Shown in pieces: positions 9,018 through 19,003 of a stretch of DNA of 64,000 nucleotides. The DNA is from Nioella ostreopsis (lineage in GTDB: Bacteria; Pseudomonadota; Alphaproteobacteria; Rhodobacterales; Rhodobacteraceae). A program made the translations under genes and the position numbers. The notes under the pieces were generated by a model that was not told the DNA's origin, did no database searches, and saw only the letters and a program-made list of their open reading frames with translations. Position 1 is the first letter of the stretch; each line of letters begins with the position of its first letter. The stretch covers positions 99,807-163,806 of the forward strand of contig NZ_RCIQ01000008.1 of assembly GCF_004000255.1 (NCBI RefSeq), written 5' to 3'.

Positions 9018-9523
9018 GTGTCGGCGGTTCCGGTACGGGGCTCTCGCGGCGGCAGGTCATCTTCGGCGACGGCAGCCGGATCCTGAGCGGCTTCCGCGGT
9101 TCCGTTGGTCCGAGCCGCGACCCGGTCCTTGGCGGCGGCCACGCGCTGTTCCGCTTCCTTGTGACGCTGCTGCGCCAGTTTCTCGGTTTCGGACAGGGGC
9201 CGGTCGGCCTCCGCCTCGTCATCCCCGGTCAGAGCAGAGGACGTGGCCCTCTTCATGGCCTCCATCCCCATCTTGCGCGGGCTGGTCACGTTGCGCAGGT
9301 CGCGGGTGATGTCGGTCGCCTTCTTGAGATCCTTCGAAAGCTCATCGAGGCCCGTTTCGCTGGCGGCCGCGTTCATCGTGGTCTGGAACTCTCGCGCCAT
9401 GGCCTTGATCCGCCCGGTCACCTGACCGAGCGTCCGGAACATCTTGGGCAGGTCCTTGGGCCCCACGACGATCAACGCCACGATGCCCACGACCATCAGT
9501 TCCCACATGCCGATGTCAAACAT
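9014..9523 (-). CDS. tatB: Sec-independent translocase subunit TatB
   Basis: Partner of TatC in the Tat substrate receptor. The 169-residue protein has the N-terminal MFDIGMWELMVVGIVALIVVGPKDLP: one membrane helix ending in the GP hinge, then an amphipathic helix. A long polar, Ala/Glu-rich tail follows. The stop overlaps tatC as ATGA. TatB is told from TatA by its longer tail and its position next to tatC. Confidence 0.95.
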   Translation of the reverse strand: MFDIGMWELMVVGIVALIVVGPKDLPKMFRTLGQVTGRIKAMAREFQTTMNAAASETGLDELSKDLKKATDITRDLRNVTSPRKMGMEAMKRATSSALTGDDEAEADRPLSETEKLAQQRHKEAEQRVAAAKDRVAARTNGTAEAAQDPAAVAEDDLPPREPRTGTADT

Positions 9524-9564
9524 GGCAGCCCCTCAGCCCGGCTATGCCGACCCCACGCCGGGGA

Positions 9565-9789
9565 TCAGGCGTTTTCACGATCACGTTCGGGGGTCACGTC
9601 GCGGGCCGCTTCGCCATCTTCATTGGCCGCGTTCTCGATTTCCTCGGTGCCGTCGCGGACGCCGCGCTTGAATGCGGTAATACCCTTGCCCACTTCGCCC
9701 ATGAGGCCTGCGATCTTGCCCCGGCCGAACAGCACGAGGACAACAACCGCAATAAGCAGAAGGCCCGGCAGGCCAATATTGTTGAGCAT
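9565..9789 (-). CDS. tatA: Sec-independent translocase subunit TatA
   Basis: Forms the pore-like assemblies of the Tat system. The 74-residue protein begins [20 protein letters not shown] followed by FGRGKI, the standard single helix and FG hinge. The ATG at 9789 was chosen over an upstream codon because the conserved sequence starts there and GGGAGAC lies just upstream. It is first in the tat operon, 41 bases ahead of tatB. Confidence 0.95.
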   Translation of the reverse strand: MLNNIGLPGLLLIAVVVLVLFGRGKIAGLMGEVGKGITAFKRGVRDGTEEIENAANEDGEAARDVTPERDRENA

Positions 9790-9900
9790 GTCAGTCTCCC
9801 TTGTCCGGGGCGGCGTCTCGGCCACCTCCGTGAGTTTCACCGTCTATACGTATGGATTCTACTGGCGGGATCAAAGCCCCAATCTGACGCATGCAGGCAG

Positions 9901-9923
9901 AAAACGGCCGATTTTTTCGACCG
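9901..9923 (-). terminator. Intrinsic terminator after the ABC ATPase gene
   Basis: On the minus strand CGGTCGA and TCGGCCG pair (one G-U) and are followed by TTTT. It lies ten bases past the stop of the ABC ATPase gene and upstream of tatA, separating the two transcripts. Confidence 0.6.
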
Positions 9924-9932
9924 GGACTGTCT

Positions 9933-11027
9933 TCACTTGGAAAAAACGAAGCAGCGGTCGCGCCGGATGGTCAGCCATAGAGCCATTCCGGGCTTGGGCA
10001 GGAACACCGCGGGGACGGTCGCCTTGAGGATCTGGTTGTTGAAATCCATGCGGAATTCCACAAGGCTTTCATGACCCATGAAGCGGGCCCGCTCCACCAC
10101 CCCGCGCGCGGGCGCCCCATCGAGCGGCGTCGGATTCGGGCCGCGCCCGCCCCGGTCGAAGTCGATCTTGACGTGTTGCGGGCGGAAGATGATCTCGACC
10201 TCGGTGCCATCAGGGTGACCGGGGGCGAGGAACTGGCCGAAGGCAGTGTCGGTCAGGGCGCCCTGAACGGTGCCGTTGATCACGTTGATGTCAGAGAAAA
10301 ACGCCGCCGCGTCGCGGTCGCAGGGGGCGTTGTAGATATTGTAGGGGGCGCCCTGCTGCACGATCCGCCCGCCGCGCATCAGCGCGATCTGGTCGGCCAT
10401 GCGCATCGCCTCTTCCGGCTCGTGGGTGACCAGAACCACGGCCGTGCCTTCCTCTTTCAGGAGTTCCAGCGTTTCGTCACGGATGCCATCGCGCAGCCGG
10501 TTGTCGAGGCCGGAAAAGGGCTCGTCCATCAGCATCACACCAGGACGCGGGGCGAGGGCGCGGGCCAGGGCAACGCGCTGCTGCTCGCCTCCCGACAACA
10601 TATGCGGGGCCTTGTCGCCGTAGCCTTTCAGATCGACACGGGTCAACAGCTCCTCGACCCGCTTGGCCTTGTCGGTTTTCGTGCCGGTCAGGCCGAAAGC
10701 GATGTTCTGCGCCACGCTGAGATGCGGGAAGAGCGCGAAGTCCTGAAAGATCAGCCCAACCCCCCGCGCCTCTGGCGGCAGGTGCAAAGCGCCATCCGCG
10801 AGTACCCGTCCATCGACGGAAACGCTGCCAGAGCTCTGCCGTTCGATCCCGGCAATGACCCGGAGCGTTGTCGTCTTGCCGCAACCTGACGGCCCGAGCA
10901 GGCACATGACTTCACCCGGCGCCACTTGCAAAGAGACATCCCGCAAGACCGTCCGCCCCGCGAAATCACAGGACAGGTTCTGAACGGCCAGTCTGGGGGG
11001 CTGTTGCACGGGCGCAAATCCGATCAA
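9933..11027 (-). CDS. ABC transporter ATP-binding protein, ferric-iron (FbpC) type
   Basis: Powers import across the inner membrane, most likely of ferric iron or a similar small cation or solute. The 364-residue protein has Walker A GPSGCGKTT at about residues 44-52, signature LSGGEQQR, Walker B VMLMDEPF and switch His in VTHEPEEAM. A C-terminal TOBE-like region follows from about 270. The first in-frame start is TTG at 11027; GTG at 11009 is an alternative and neither has a strong ribosome site. No permease or binding-protein gene is adjacent, so it must serve components encoded elsewhere. Confidence 0.8.
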   Translation of the reverse strand: MIGFAPVQQPPRLAVQNLSCDFAGRTVLRDVSLQVAPGEVMCLLGPSGCGKTTTLRVIAGIERQSSGSVSVDGRVLADGALHLPPEARGVGLIFQDFALFPHLSVAQNIAFGLTGTKTDKAKRVEELLTRVDLKGYGDKAPHMLSGGEQQRVALARALAPRPGVMLMDEPFSGLDNRLRDGIRDETLELLKEEGTAVVLVTHEPEEAMRMADQIALMRGGRIVQQGAPYNIYNAPCDRDAAAFFSDINVINGTVQGALTDTAFGQFLAPGHPDGTEVEIIFRPQHVKIDFDRGGRGPNPTPLDGAPARGVVERARFMGHESLVEFRMDFNNQILKATVPAVFLPKPGMALWLTIRRDRCFVFSK

Positions 11028-11751
11028 TTGTCTCGGATTTCGCAGCTATCAGCCCCGCACGCATGTTTCAAGCTCCTGTCATCCGGGCATGTTGACGCCT
11101 TGTCCAGGAATCTGTGCTGCAAGAGGTGTTAAGGTGCTGTTTCAGCTTTCTTGTGTATCATCATGGAATCCAGAACTGAATCCAAACAATGCACAGGGTT
11201 ATCCACAGGAAATCAATGTAGTGAAGCGGCACCCAGTCCTCTCTTTCTGCGCGGCGAGGTCCTGCTGGCGCTTGAAGACCGACCAGAGCAGCTGAGTGGT
11301 TCGGATTTCATGGATTTCACCCAGAGAATCCCCTTTATGATCAAAAAAACTTTCTGATCTCAGATTCTTGGACGGCGACAGGCTACAAAATCACCCCATC
11401 CAGTGCAGAATATCGCGATTCTGGAATCTTCTTGCGTAAGTTGGCTTCGATTTCGCTGCTGGAGTCCGTGAATCTGGAATCCATTTTACGACGGTTTGAC
11501 TGCTATGGCATGTCCTGAAACCTGATCTCATGGCTTCAGCTCACCTTTTGGCACTAATTTGAGTCAATTTTACACATACCGGAAGGCCCCCCAAGGCAGC
11601 CCCTGGCGCCTTGGGGGGATCACCGCATTGATCTGATCGGGAAAGACAAGCCCACCCGTCTCGCAGACACGAGTGAGTCTTGTTTGGAGTCAGGATGTTA
11701 TGAGCGGACTCTCACATCCGCCGCTGTCCAGAGTCGTCGAATTAGACGCCT
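11028..11751. other. 720-base region without a gene; DnaA-box match and repeats
   Basis: No reading frame here looks coding. The DNA is visibly less GC-rich than its surroundings. It contains a perfect DnaA-box match TTATCCACA (11199-11207), several copies of a GAATC/GATTC motif (for example GATTCTGGAATC near 11430, GAATCTGGAATCC near 11470 and its inverse near 11165), and an 11-base GC-rich inverted repeat (11587-11618). It may be a decayed gene, a regulatory region for the divergent ABC gene, or a non-coding RNA locus. Confidence 0.6.
11587..11618. repeat. Perfect 11-base inverted repeat, ten-base loop
   Basis: Arms CCCCCCAAGGC (11587-11597) and GCCTTGGGGGG (11608-11618) are perfect reverse complements. 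No T-run follows on either strand, so it is not a standard intrinsic terminator. It lies about 130 bases from the 3' end of the short-chain dehydrogenase gene. Confidence 0.75.
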
Positions 11752-12531
11752 CTACAGCGTCGCATTCGTCGAACCGCCGTCCAGAAGGATGTTCTGACCG
11801 ACCATATAGCCTGCGTATTGAGAGCACAGGAATGCGCAGGTGGCCCCGAACTCCTCTGCCGTGCCATAGCGCCCGGCCGGGATCGTCGCGGCGCGGCGGT
11901 CCATGGCCTCTTCCAGCGTGATGCCATTCTGCGCGGCGGCCGCCGTATCGAGCGATACGGCCCGGTCGGTCGCATGGATGCCCGGTAGAAGGTTGTTGAT
12001 GATCACGCCTTTGCCGGCCACCTGCCGGGACGTCCCCGCAACATAGCCGGTCAGCCCGGCGCGGGCCGAGTTCGACAGGCCCAGAACCGCGATCGGAGCC
12101 TTCACGGATTGGGAGGTGATGTTCACCACCCTGCCCCATCCGCGCGCCATCATCCCCGGCATCAGCGCCTTCATCAGGGCAATCGGGGTCAGCATGTTGG
12201 CGTCGAGCGCCTTGATGAAATCCTCACGCTCCCAGTCCTGCCAGCTGCCCGGCGGCGGACCGCCTGCGTTGTTGACGAGAATATCGACGTCACCGGCAGC
12301 TGCCAGCACCTTGGCGCGGCCCTCTTCGGTGGTGATGTCAGCGGCGATGGCGATCACCTCCACCCCATGGGCTGCGCGAATATCCTCAGCCGCCTTTTCC
12401 AGCGCCTCGGCCCCGCGCGCGTTCATCACCAGGTTGACGCCATTAGCCGCCAGCATCTCGGCACAGCCTCGTCCAAGCCCCTTGGACGAGGCGCAGACCA
12501 ATGCGCGCTTGCCAGAAATTCCCAGATCCAT
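11752..12531 (-). CDS. Short-chain dehydrogenase/reductase with altered active site
   Basis: The 259-residue protein has the SDR fold: nucleotide-binding ASSKGLGRGCA (about residues 14-24), NNAGG (about 88) and the usual C-terminal GQNILLDGG. The active-site region reads SQSVKAPIAVLGLSNSARAGL, so where FabG-type enzymes have YxxxK this has SxxxR. I recall a divergent SDR group with the same replacement; it may use another general acid or not be a normal oxidoreductase. The ATG at 12531 is clear. The gene is monocistronic, so the substrate cannot be inferred. Confidence 0.85.
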   Translation of the reverse strand: MDLGISGKRALVCASSKGLGRGCAEMLAANGVNLVMNARGAEALEKAAEDIRAAHGVEVIAIAADITTEEGRAKVLAAAGDVDILVNNAGGPPPGSWQDWEREDFIKALDANMLTPIALMKALMPGMMARGWGRVVNITSQSVKAPIAVLGLSNSARAGLTGYVAGTSRQVAGKGVIINNLLPGIHATDRAVSLDTAAAAQNGITLEEAMDRRAATIPAGRYGTAEEFGATCAFLCSQYAGYMVGQNILLDGGSTNATL

Positions 12532-12658
12532 GATCCTCTTCCCCGTCGTTCATGTTTCGTTAACCAGTGCCTTACCATGCTGTTGCCAGCCCTGCCACCT
12601 TCTGACCGCTTGACGGTTCGCCCCCCTCGGGACTAGCCAAGGCGCAAAGGAATTCGTG

Positions 12659-13657
12659 ATGTCCCGTCGTACCGCCCAGTTCAGCTTTCCCACCTATACC
12701 GCCAGCGACCTGATCGTGCATTGGGGGGCCAATGAGGGCGATCCGATTGGTGGCCTGCAGGACGTCGTGGCCGGTGACAGCTATCGGCTGTCCCGTGACG
12801 CGCAGCCACGGGCTCTGGCGATCTGGGACGGGCCGGAGGGCACCGAAGTGGCCGACGGCACCGAGGTCGGGCAACCCGGCGACAAGGTTCTGCTGGAGGT
12901 CTGCCACAGCATGATGGCCCCGGAAGGCACCTTCGTAGAACTGCTGATCCTGACCGTGACCGGCGACGAAGACACCGCCCGCCATTTCCTGCCACTGGCC
13001 CCGATGACCCCGCGCGGGGAATACGAGCTTGTCGCCTCGGAACCCGCATTGACCGCGCAGCGGCTGGCCGATATCGCCAGCGTCAGTTTCATCGCGGGGA
13101 CGCGGTTGACGATGGCCAACGGGCGGCAGGTGCCGGTGGAGGAATTGCAGGCGGGCGACCGGCTGCTGACCCGAGATCACGGCCCGCAGGAGATTCGCTG
13201 GATCGGCCAGCAGGTGCAGCGGGCCACCGGCGCGTTGGCCCCGATCCGAATCCGCGAAGGCACGCTCAACACCGCCAATGACCTGCGGCTGTTCCCGCAT
13301 CACCGGCTGTTCATCTGGCAGCGCAGCGATGAACTTGGGACGGGGCGGGCCGAGGTGCTGGTCAAGGCCGCGCATCTGGTCAATGGCGACACGGTGCGGC
13401 GCGAAGAAGGGGGCTTCATCGAAAGCTACCAGATCCTCTTCGGCGCGCATGAGATCATCTATGCCGAAGGAGTGGCGGTCGAAAGCCTGCTGGTCACCCC
13501 CCAGACCCGCGCCGCCCTGCCCGACGATGTGGAGATTGAACAGACCGATGCCGACCGCCTGCTGGCGGCCGATATCGAGGTCGATGACAAGGCCCTGACA
13601 GAGGCCGGGGACCCCGCCGAACGCCTGACCCGGGCCAGCCGCGGACAGACGGATTAG
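12659..13657 (+). CDS. Hint-domain (hedgehog/intein-like) protein
   Basis: The 332-residue protein has an N-terminal region of unknown fold and, from about residue 142, a Hint module of the type common in Rhodobacterales: FIAGTRLTMANGRQVPVEELQAGDRLLTRD, followed by RWIGQQ, LFPHHRLFI, LVKAAHLVNG and the typical YAEGVAVESLL ending. Hint modules can self-process, but the position usually held by Cys at the start (CFTPGT-like) is Ser here (SFIAGT), so cleavage may be slow or absent. GTG at 12656 is an alternative start; AAGG at 12647 fits ATG at 12659 better. No secretion signal is visible. Confidence 0.8.
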   Translation: MSRRTAQFSFPTYTASDLIVHWGANEGDPIGGLQDVVAGDSYRLSRDAQPRALAIWDGPEGTEVADGTEVGQPGDKVLLEVCHSMMAPEGTFVELLILTVTGDEDTARHFLPLAPMTPRGEYELVASEPALTAQRLADIASVSFIAGTRLTMANGRQVPVEELQAGDRLLTRDHGPQEIRWIGQQVQRATGALAPIRIREGTLNTANDLRLFPHHRLFIWQRSDELGTGRAEVLVKAAHLVNGDTVRREEGGFIESYQILFGAHEIIYAEGVAVESLLVTPQTRAALPDDVEIEQTDADRLLAADIEVDDKALTEAGDPAERLTRASRGQTD

Positions 13658-13833
13658 GATGGTCCGGTGGCCGTGTGCCTTTATCGGGTGGCGTTGCCTG
13701 TGGGTGGACAAGGCCCTGGCGTCACGTCCGCCTGCCAAAGACCTGTGATCACGACGGACAACACCCGAGGGCACCCGGCCTGATCCCCCGGATTTCCTTG
13801 CCAATCCTCATGGCTGCGCCTATACGCGCGGCC

Positions 13834-15441
<1,608 letters not shown>

Positions 15442-15510
15442 CTGGGGTGAAGAGTAACCGCTAAACCCCTGTTAATCTTCTGTTTACCTTTTGATGCGCA
15501 TCTTGGCCGG

Positions 15511-15993
15511 ATGTACCGGTATCTAGTGATTTGCGTGGGCCTCGCCGCCTGCGTATCCGCGGGCGGCGAGTTCGCGTCACCAGTCACAGGGATTACCGGT
15601 ACATACTCCCAACAGGTCGTGATTTCGGACCACCCGCACCATGTCCTTTATGGTCATGTGGTCGCGCTGACCGATGACAGCGATGCGCCGGTTCGGGCAT
15701 TGGTGATCAGCCACAGGCGCAACGGGGTGCACCGATTGCGCATTTCCGAGGCGTATCACTCGGGCCGCGAACTGCCCTTTCGGCGGCTCGATCACCGGCT
15801 CGGCTGCACACACGGGCATTGCCGAAACGACGCGCTCGGCTTCATCGCGCTTGGTCCCGGCATAATCGAGCGTGCCACGCGCGAAGGGTTCAGCGCACAG
15901 CTTCTCGGCCCGTATGGCCGCATCAGGATCCACGCCCCGGCCGCGTTGTTCCGCGATATGACGACCCGTTCGCAACAATCGGACACGCCATAA
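15511..15993 (+). CDS. Hypothetical exported protein
   Basis: I do not recognise this 160-residue protein. The N-terminus MYRYLVICVGLAACVSAGG looks like a short lipoprotein signal, with Cys at 14 in a LAAC box. The rest is His- and Arg-rich and includes a CTHGHC pair at about residues 98-103 that might bind metal or form a disulfide. It ends about 150 bases before the DEAD-box helicase. Gene-like base composition and the plausible signal support a real gene. Confidence 0.6.
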   Translation: MYRYLVICVGLAACVSAGGEFASPVTGITGTYSQQVVISDHPHHVLYGHVVALTDDSDAPVRALVISHRRNGVHRLRISEAYHSGRELPFRRLDHRLGCTHGHCRNDALGFIALGPGIIERATREGFSAQLLGPYGRIRIHAPAALFRDMTTRSQQSDTP

Positions 15994-16149
15994 TCCCGCG
16001 AATCGGCTTGGATTTGACCATTTCCGCGTTTTGTTTTATGTGCATTCGCAGCATCGCGACACGCGCGATGTCCGAACCGCGGAGCGCGATGTGGCAGATG
16101 CGCTCCATTCACATGACGCGGGCAAATGACCCCGCCAGACTGGACGCAT

Positions 16150-17676
16150 ATGACGAAATTCTCTGATCTCAACCTTAATCCCAAGGTTCTCAAGGCCGTT
16201 GAAGAGGCAGGCTATACCGAGCCCACCCCGATTCAGGCGGGCGCCATCCCCCCCGCCCTCGAAGGCCGCGACGTGTTGGGGATCGCGCAGACCGGCACCG
16301 GCAAGACGGCCAGTTTTACCCTGCCGATGATCACTGCGCTGGCCCGTGGCCGCGCCCGCGCCCGGATGCCGCGCAGCCTGGTGCTGTGCCCCACGCGCGA
16401 ACTGGCCGCTCAGGTGGCCGAAAACTTCGACACCTATGCCAAATATGTAAAGCTGACCAAGGCGCTGCTCATTGGCGGTGTCAGCTTCAAGGAACAGGAC
16501 CAGCTGATCGACAAGGGCGTCGACGTACTGATCGCCACGCCCGGCCGCCTGCTCGACCATTTCGAGCGTGGCAAGCTGATCTTGTCGGATGTGAAAGTGA
16601 TGGTGGTCGACGAGGCCGACCGGATGCTCGACATGGGTTTCATCCCCGATATCGAACGCATCTTCGGCCTGACGCCCTTCACCCGGCAGACCCTGTTCTT
16701 CTCGGCCACCATGGCGCCCGAGATCGAGCGGATCACCAATACGTTCCTGTCCGGCCCGGCCCGAATTGAGGTCGCGCGCCAGTCCACGACCTCGGACACG
16801 ATCACCCAGAAACTGGTGGAGTTCAAACCCACCCGCCGCGACCAGACCGCCAAGCAGAAACGCGAGATGCTGCGCGCCATCATCAATGGCGAAGGCGAAG
16901 CCTGCACCAACGCGATCATCTTCTGCAATCGCAAGGTCGATGTGGATATCGTCGCCAAGTCGCTGAAAAAGCATGGCTATAACGCCGAGCCCATTCATGG
17001 CGACCTGGACCAGTCGCACCGGACACGCACGCTGGACGGGTTCCGCGATGGCTCGATCAAGTTTCTTGTGGCCTCCGATGTGGCGGCCCGTGGCCTCGAC
17101 ATCCCCAATGTCAGCCATGTGCTGAACTACGACGTCCCCGGCCATGCAGAGGACTACGTCCACCGGATTGGCCGTACCGGCCGCGCGGGCCGCAAGGGCA
17201 CCACGATCATGATGGCCGTGCCATCCGACGACAAGCTGCTCAATGCCATCGAAACGCTGATCGGCCAGCCCGTTCCCCGTGTCGAAGCGCCCTGGCAACC
17301 CGAAGCGGGCGCTGCCAGCCGCCAAAGAACGTCCAGGGAAGAGACGGCGGAGGATGACAAGCCCAAGCGCAGCCGCAGCCGGCCCCGCAGCCGCAAGGCC
17401 GACGACGTGGCCAAGGAGCAGCCCGTGGAAGAGGCGCAGGCAGAACCCGCACCGAAACCAGAGCGCAGCGAACCGCGCCGCACTCCCGAGCCCCGGCAGC
17501 GGTCCGGCGGCGGTGGTCGGCGCGGCGGCAATCAGGTCGTCGGCATGGGCGACCACATGCCCGACTTCATCGCGCTCAGCTTCGACGAGCGTCGCGGAGG
17601 CCCTGCAAGGTCCACTGAGACCCCACAAGACAGCGCCGACGACAATGACGGCGACGAAAGCGAATCCGCCGCCTGA
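16150..17676 (+). CDS. DEAD-box ATP-dependent RNA helicase, RhlE-like
   Basis: Unwinds RNA during ribosome assembly or mRNA decay. The 508-residue protein has the Q motif PTPIQAG, Walker A AQTGTGKT (46-53), DEAD (154-157), SAT, and the helicase C motif HRIGRTGRAGRKG. The C-terminal 130 residues are basic and rich in Arg/Glu/Pro with an RSGGGGRRGG stretch, a common RNA-binding tail. The start MTKFSDLNLNP at 16150 is the family start. It converges on the oxygenase gene with only eight bases between stops. Confidence 0.94.
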   Translation: MTKFSDLNLNPKVLKAVEEAGYTEPTPIQAGAIPPALEGRDVLGIAQTGTGKTASFTLPMITALARGRARARMPRSLVLCPTRELAAQVAENFDTYAKYVKLTKALLIGGVSFKEQDQLIDKGVDVLIATPGRLLDHFERGKLILSDVKVMVVDEADRMLDMGFIPDIERIFGLTPFTRQTLFFSATMAPEIERITNTFLSGPARIEVARQSTTSDTITQKLVEFKPTRRDQTAKQKREMLRAIINGEGEACTNAIIFCNRKVDVDIVAKSLKKHGYNAEPIHGDLDQSHRTRTLDGFRDGSIKFLVASDVAARGLDIPNVSHVLNYDVPGHAEDYVHRIGRTGRAGRKGTTIMMAVPSDDKLLNAIETLIGQPVPRVEAPWQPEAGAASRQRTSREETAEDDKPKRSRSRPRSRKADDVAKEQPVEEAQAEPAPKPERSEPRRTPEPRQRSGGGGRRGGNQVVGMGDHMPDFIALSFDERRGGPARSTETPQDSADDNDGDESESAA

Positions 17677-17684
17677 GGCGCCTC

Positions 17685-18524
17685 TCAGTCGATCAACGCA
17701 TCCCCGCGCTGCCCGGCCCGTTCGTGATGGATGGGCAGGGTACGGCCATAGAGCTGGCGGGTGCGTTCCGGCGCGCCCACCATGTCGGGCTGATCCACAT
17801 AGGAAAAGATCGCCACATAGCGTGGGCGATGGCCCTTCAGCGGCGCGACCCGGTGCAGGGAATAGCGCCCCTTGAACAGTTGCAGGTCACCGGGTTCGAG
17901 GTTCAGCACCGTCACCCGGTCTGACGTGCCGTCCAGCACGCGGGACACCTCGTCGAAATTCTCATCCGTCTCGCGGATCATCGGGGCGTATTCAAAGGCC
18001 CCGCCTGCCTCGGCATTCTGGATGGCCAGCGTCACGGTGAAATTGTTGGTGTCAAAATGCCAGGGGAAGCCGTTGCCCTCGCCCGCCGCGTTCACGATCA
18101 CATCAGCAAGCGGATCGGCATAGCGATAAAACCGGGTTTCCTGCAGGCAGTCGCGGATGAAATCGTCAAACCCCGCGCTGTCATGGATGGTGCGCAACGA
18201 CCCGGTCTTGGCGAAATTATCCGCCGGGATGAAGGCATTGGACCGATCGAAGAACTGCCGGCGCGGATCATCCTCGGGCAGGCTCGGGTCATCGGCGGTG
18301 AAATAGGCATTGGTGCGGTTGTAGCTGCGGTGGCCCTTGTCAGCGACGCCTTCGGCCTCTTCCGCCAGGGCCGCCACGCCCGCAGGCGTCAGGAACCCCT
18401 TGATGACCGCGCAACCGTCCTGCGCAAGATCGGCGCGCACCTTGGCCAGCACCGCATCGCGGGCCGGGCCATCCTCGTGGATCGGATAGCGTTCCCGGTC
18501 GATCAGATCATCTGCAGTCCACAT
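17685..18524 (-). CDS. Non-haem Fe(II)/2-oxoglutarate oxygenase, ArpA/BesD-HalD-like
   Basis: The 279-residue protein resembles a branch that contains the ArpA oxygenases and the amino-acid halogenases BesD/HalD. The iron site reads WHFDTNNFTVTL at about residues 155-166 (His156, Asp158), with distal His224 in LHRVAP and a 2-oxoglutarate Arg near 233-235. Halogenases of this branch replace the Asp by Gly or Ala to make room for chloride; here Asp is kept, which predicts hydroxylation. Substrate is unknown; a free amino acid is a reasonable guess. It is monocistronic, with a clear ATG at 18524 preceded by GGAGGAC. Confidence 0.8.
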   Translation of the reverse strand: MWTADDLIDRERYPIHEDGPARDAVLAKVRADLAQDGCAVIKGFLTPAGVAALAEEAEGVADKGHRSYNRTNAYFTADDPSLPEDDPRRQFFDRSNAFIPADNFAKTGSLRTIHDSAGFDDFIRDCLQETRFYRYADPLADVIVNAAGEGNGFPWHFDTNNFTVTLAIQNAEAGGAFEYAPMIRETDENFDEVSRVLDGTSDRVTVLNLEPGDLQLFKGRYSLHRVAPLKGHRPRYVAIFSYVDQPDMVGAPERTRQLYGRTLPIHHERAGQRGDALID

Positions 18525-18616
18525 GGCGTCCTCCCGTAGCCGTTTCGGTCAGGAAACGCCGGGGACAGCGCGCGGTCTAACGCTTTTCCGACCGGCAGAA
18601 GGTCGCGTTCCCGCCG

Positions 18617-19003
18617 TCAGGGCGCATGGTAGCCGTGGCCGGACGCCTGGGCGATGGCATTGTCGAAATCCGGCACCTCCGCGCGCAGTTCGGCGCAGAG
18701 ACGGCCAAGGTCCTCGGCCCCGAGAATACGGGGCAGCATGGCCGCGGCAATGTCCGGCGCGAGGCTCTGCCCCACGCGGGGACCGAGCGTTTGCAGCCGT
18801 GCGTGAAGCGCCCCGAAGATGATCCAGGCGCGCGCCGGGTCGGCACGCAGGGCCGCGACGTCGGGTTCGGTCAGGGGCAAGCGAATGGAAAACTCCGCAT
18901 GGCCGCTGGCCACCGGCAGGCTGAGCCAGCTGTTTGCGGTTTCATGCAGCAGGGCGGGCGCCCACCCGGACAGGCCGGGAAGGTGCTCCACCCTGAGGGC
19001 CAT
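18617..19003 (-). CDS. Hypothetical protein translated with rnj
   Basis: A 128-residue soluble protein of no family I recognise. Its ATG overlaps the rnj stop as TGATG, so it is translationally coupled as the last gene of the nuo-birA-coaX-rnj run. Repeated Ala/Leu-rich helices (about residues 45-100) suggest a small helical protein. A role linked to RNase J is inferred from position only. Confidence 0.65.
   Translation of the reverse strand: MALRVEHLPGLSGWAPALLHETANSWLSLPVASGHAEFSIRLPLTEPDVAALRADPARAWIIFGALHARLQTLGPRVGQSLAPDIAAAMLPRILGAEDLGRLCAELRAEVPDFDNAIAQASGHGYHAP

Noticed and set aside
11199..11207. Chromosomal replication origin
   Set aside because: Only one perfect DnaA box is seen, without a box cluster, an AT-rich unwinding block or typical origin neighbours.
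11089..11357. Short plus-strand frames in the gene-free gap
   Set aside because: No ribosome site, no domain-like sequence, and they overlap each other in different frames.
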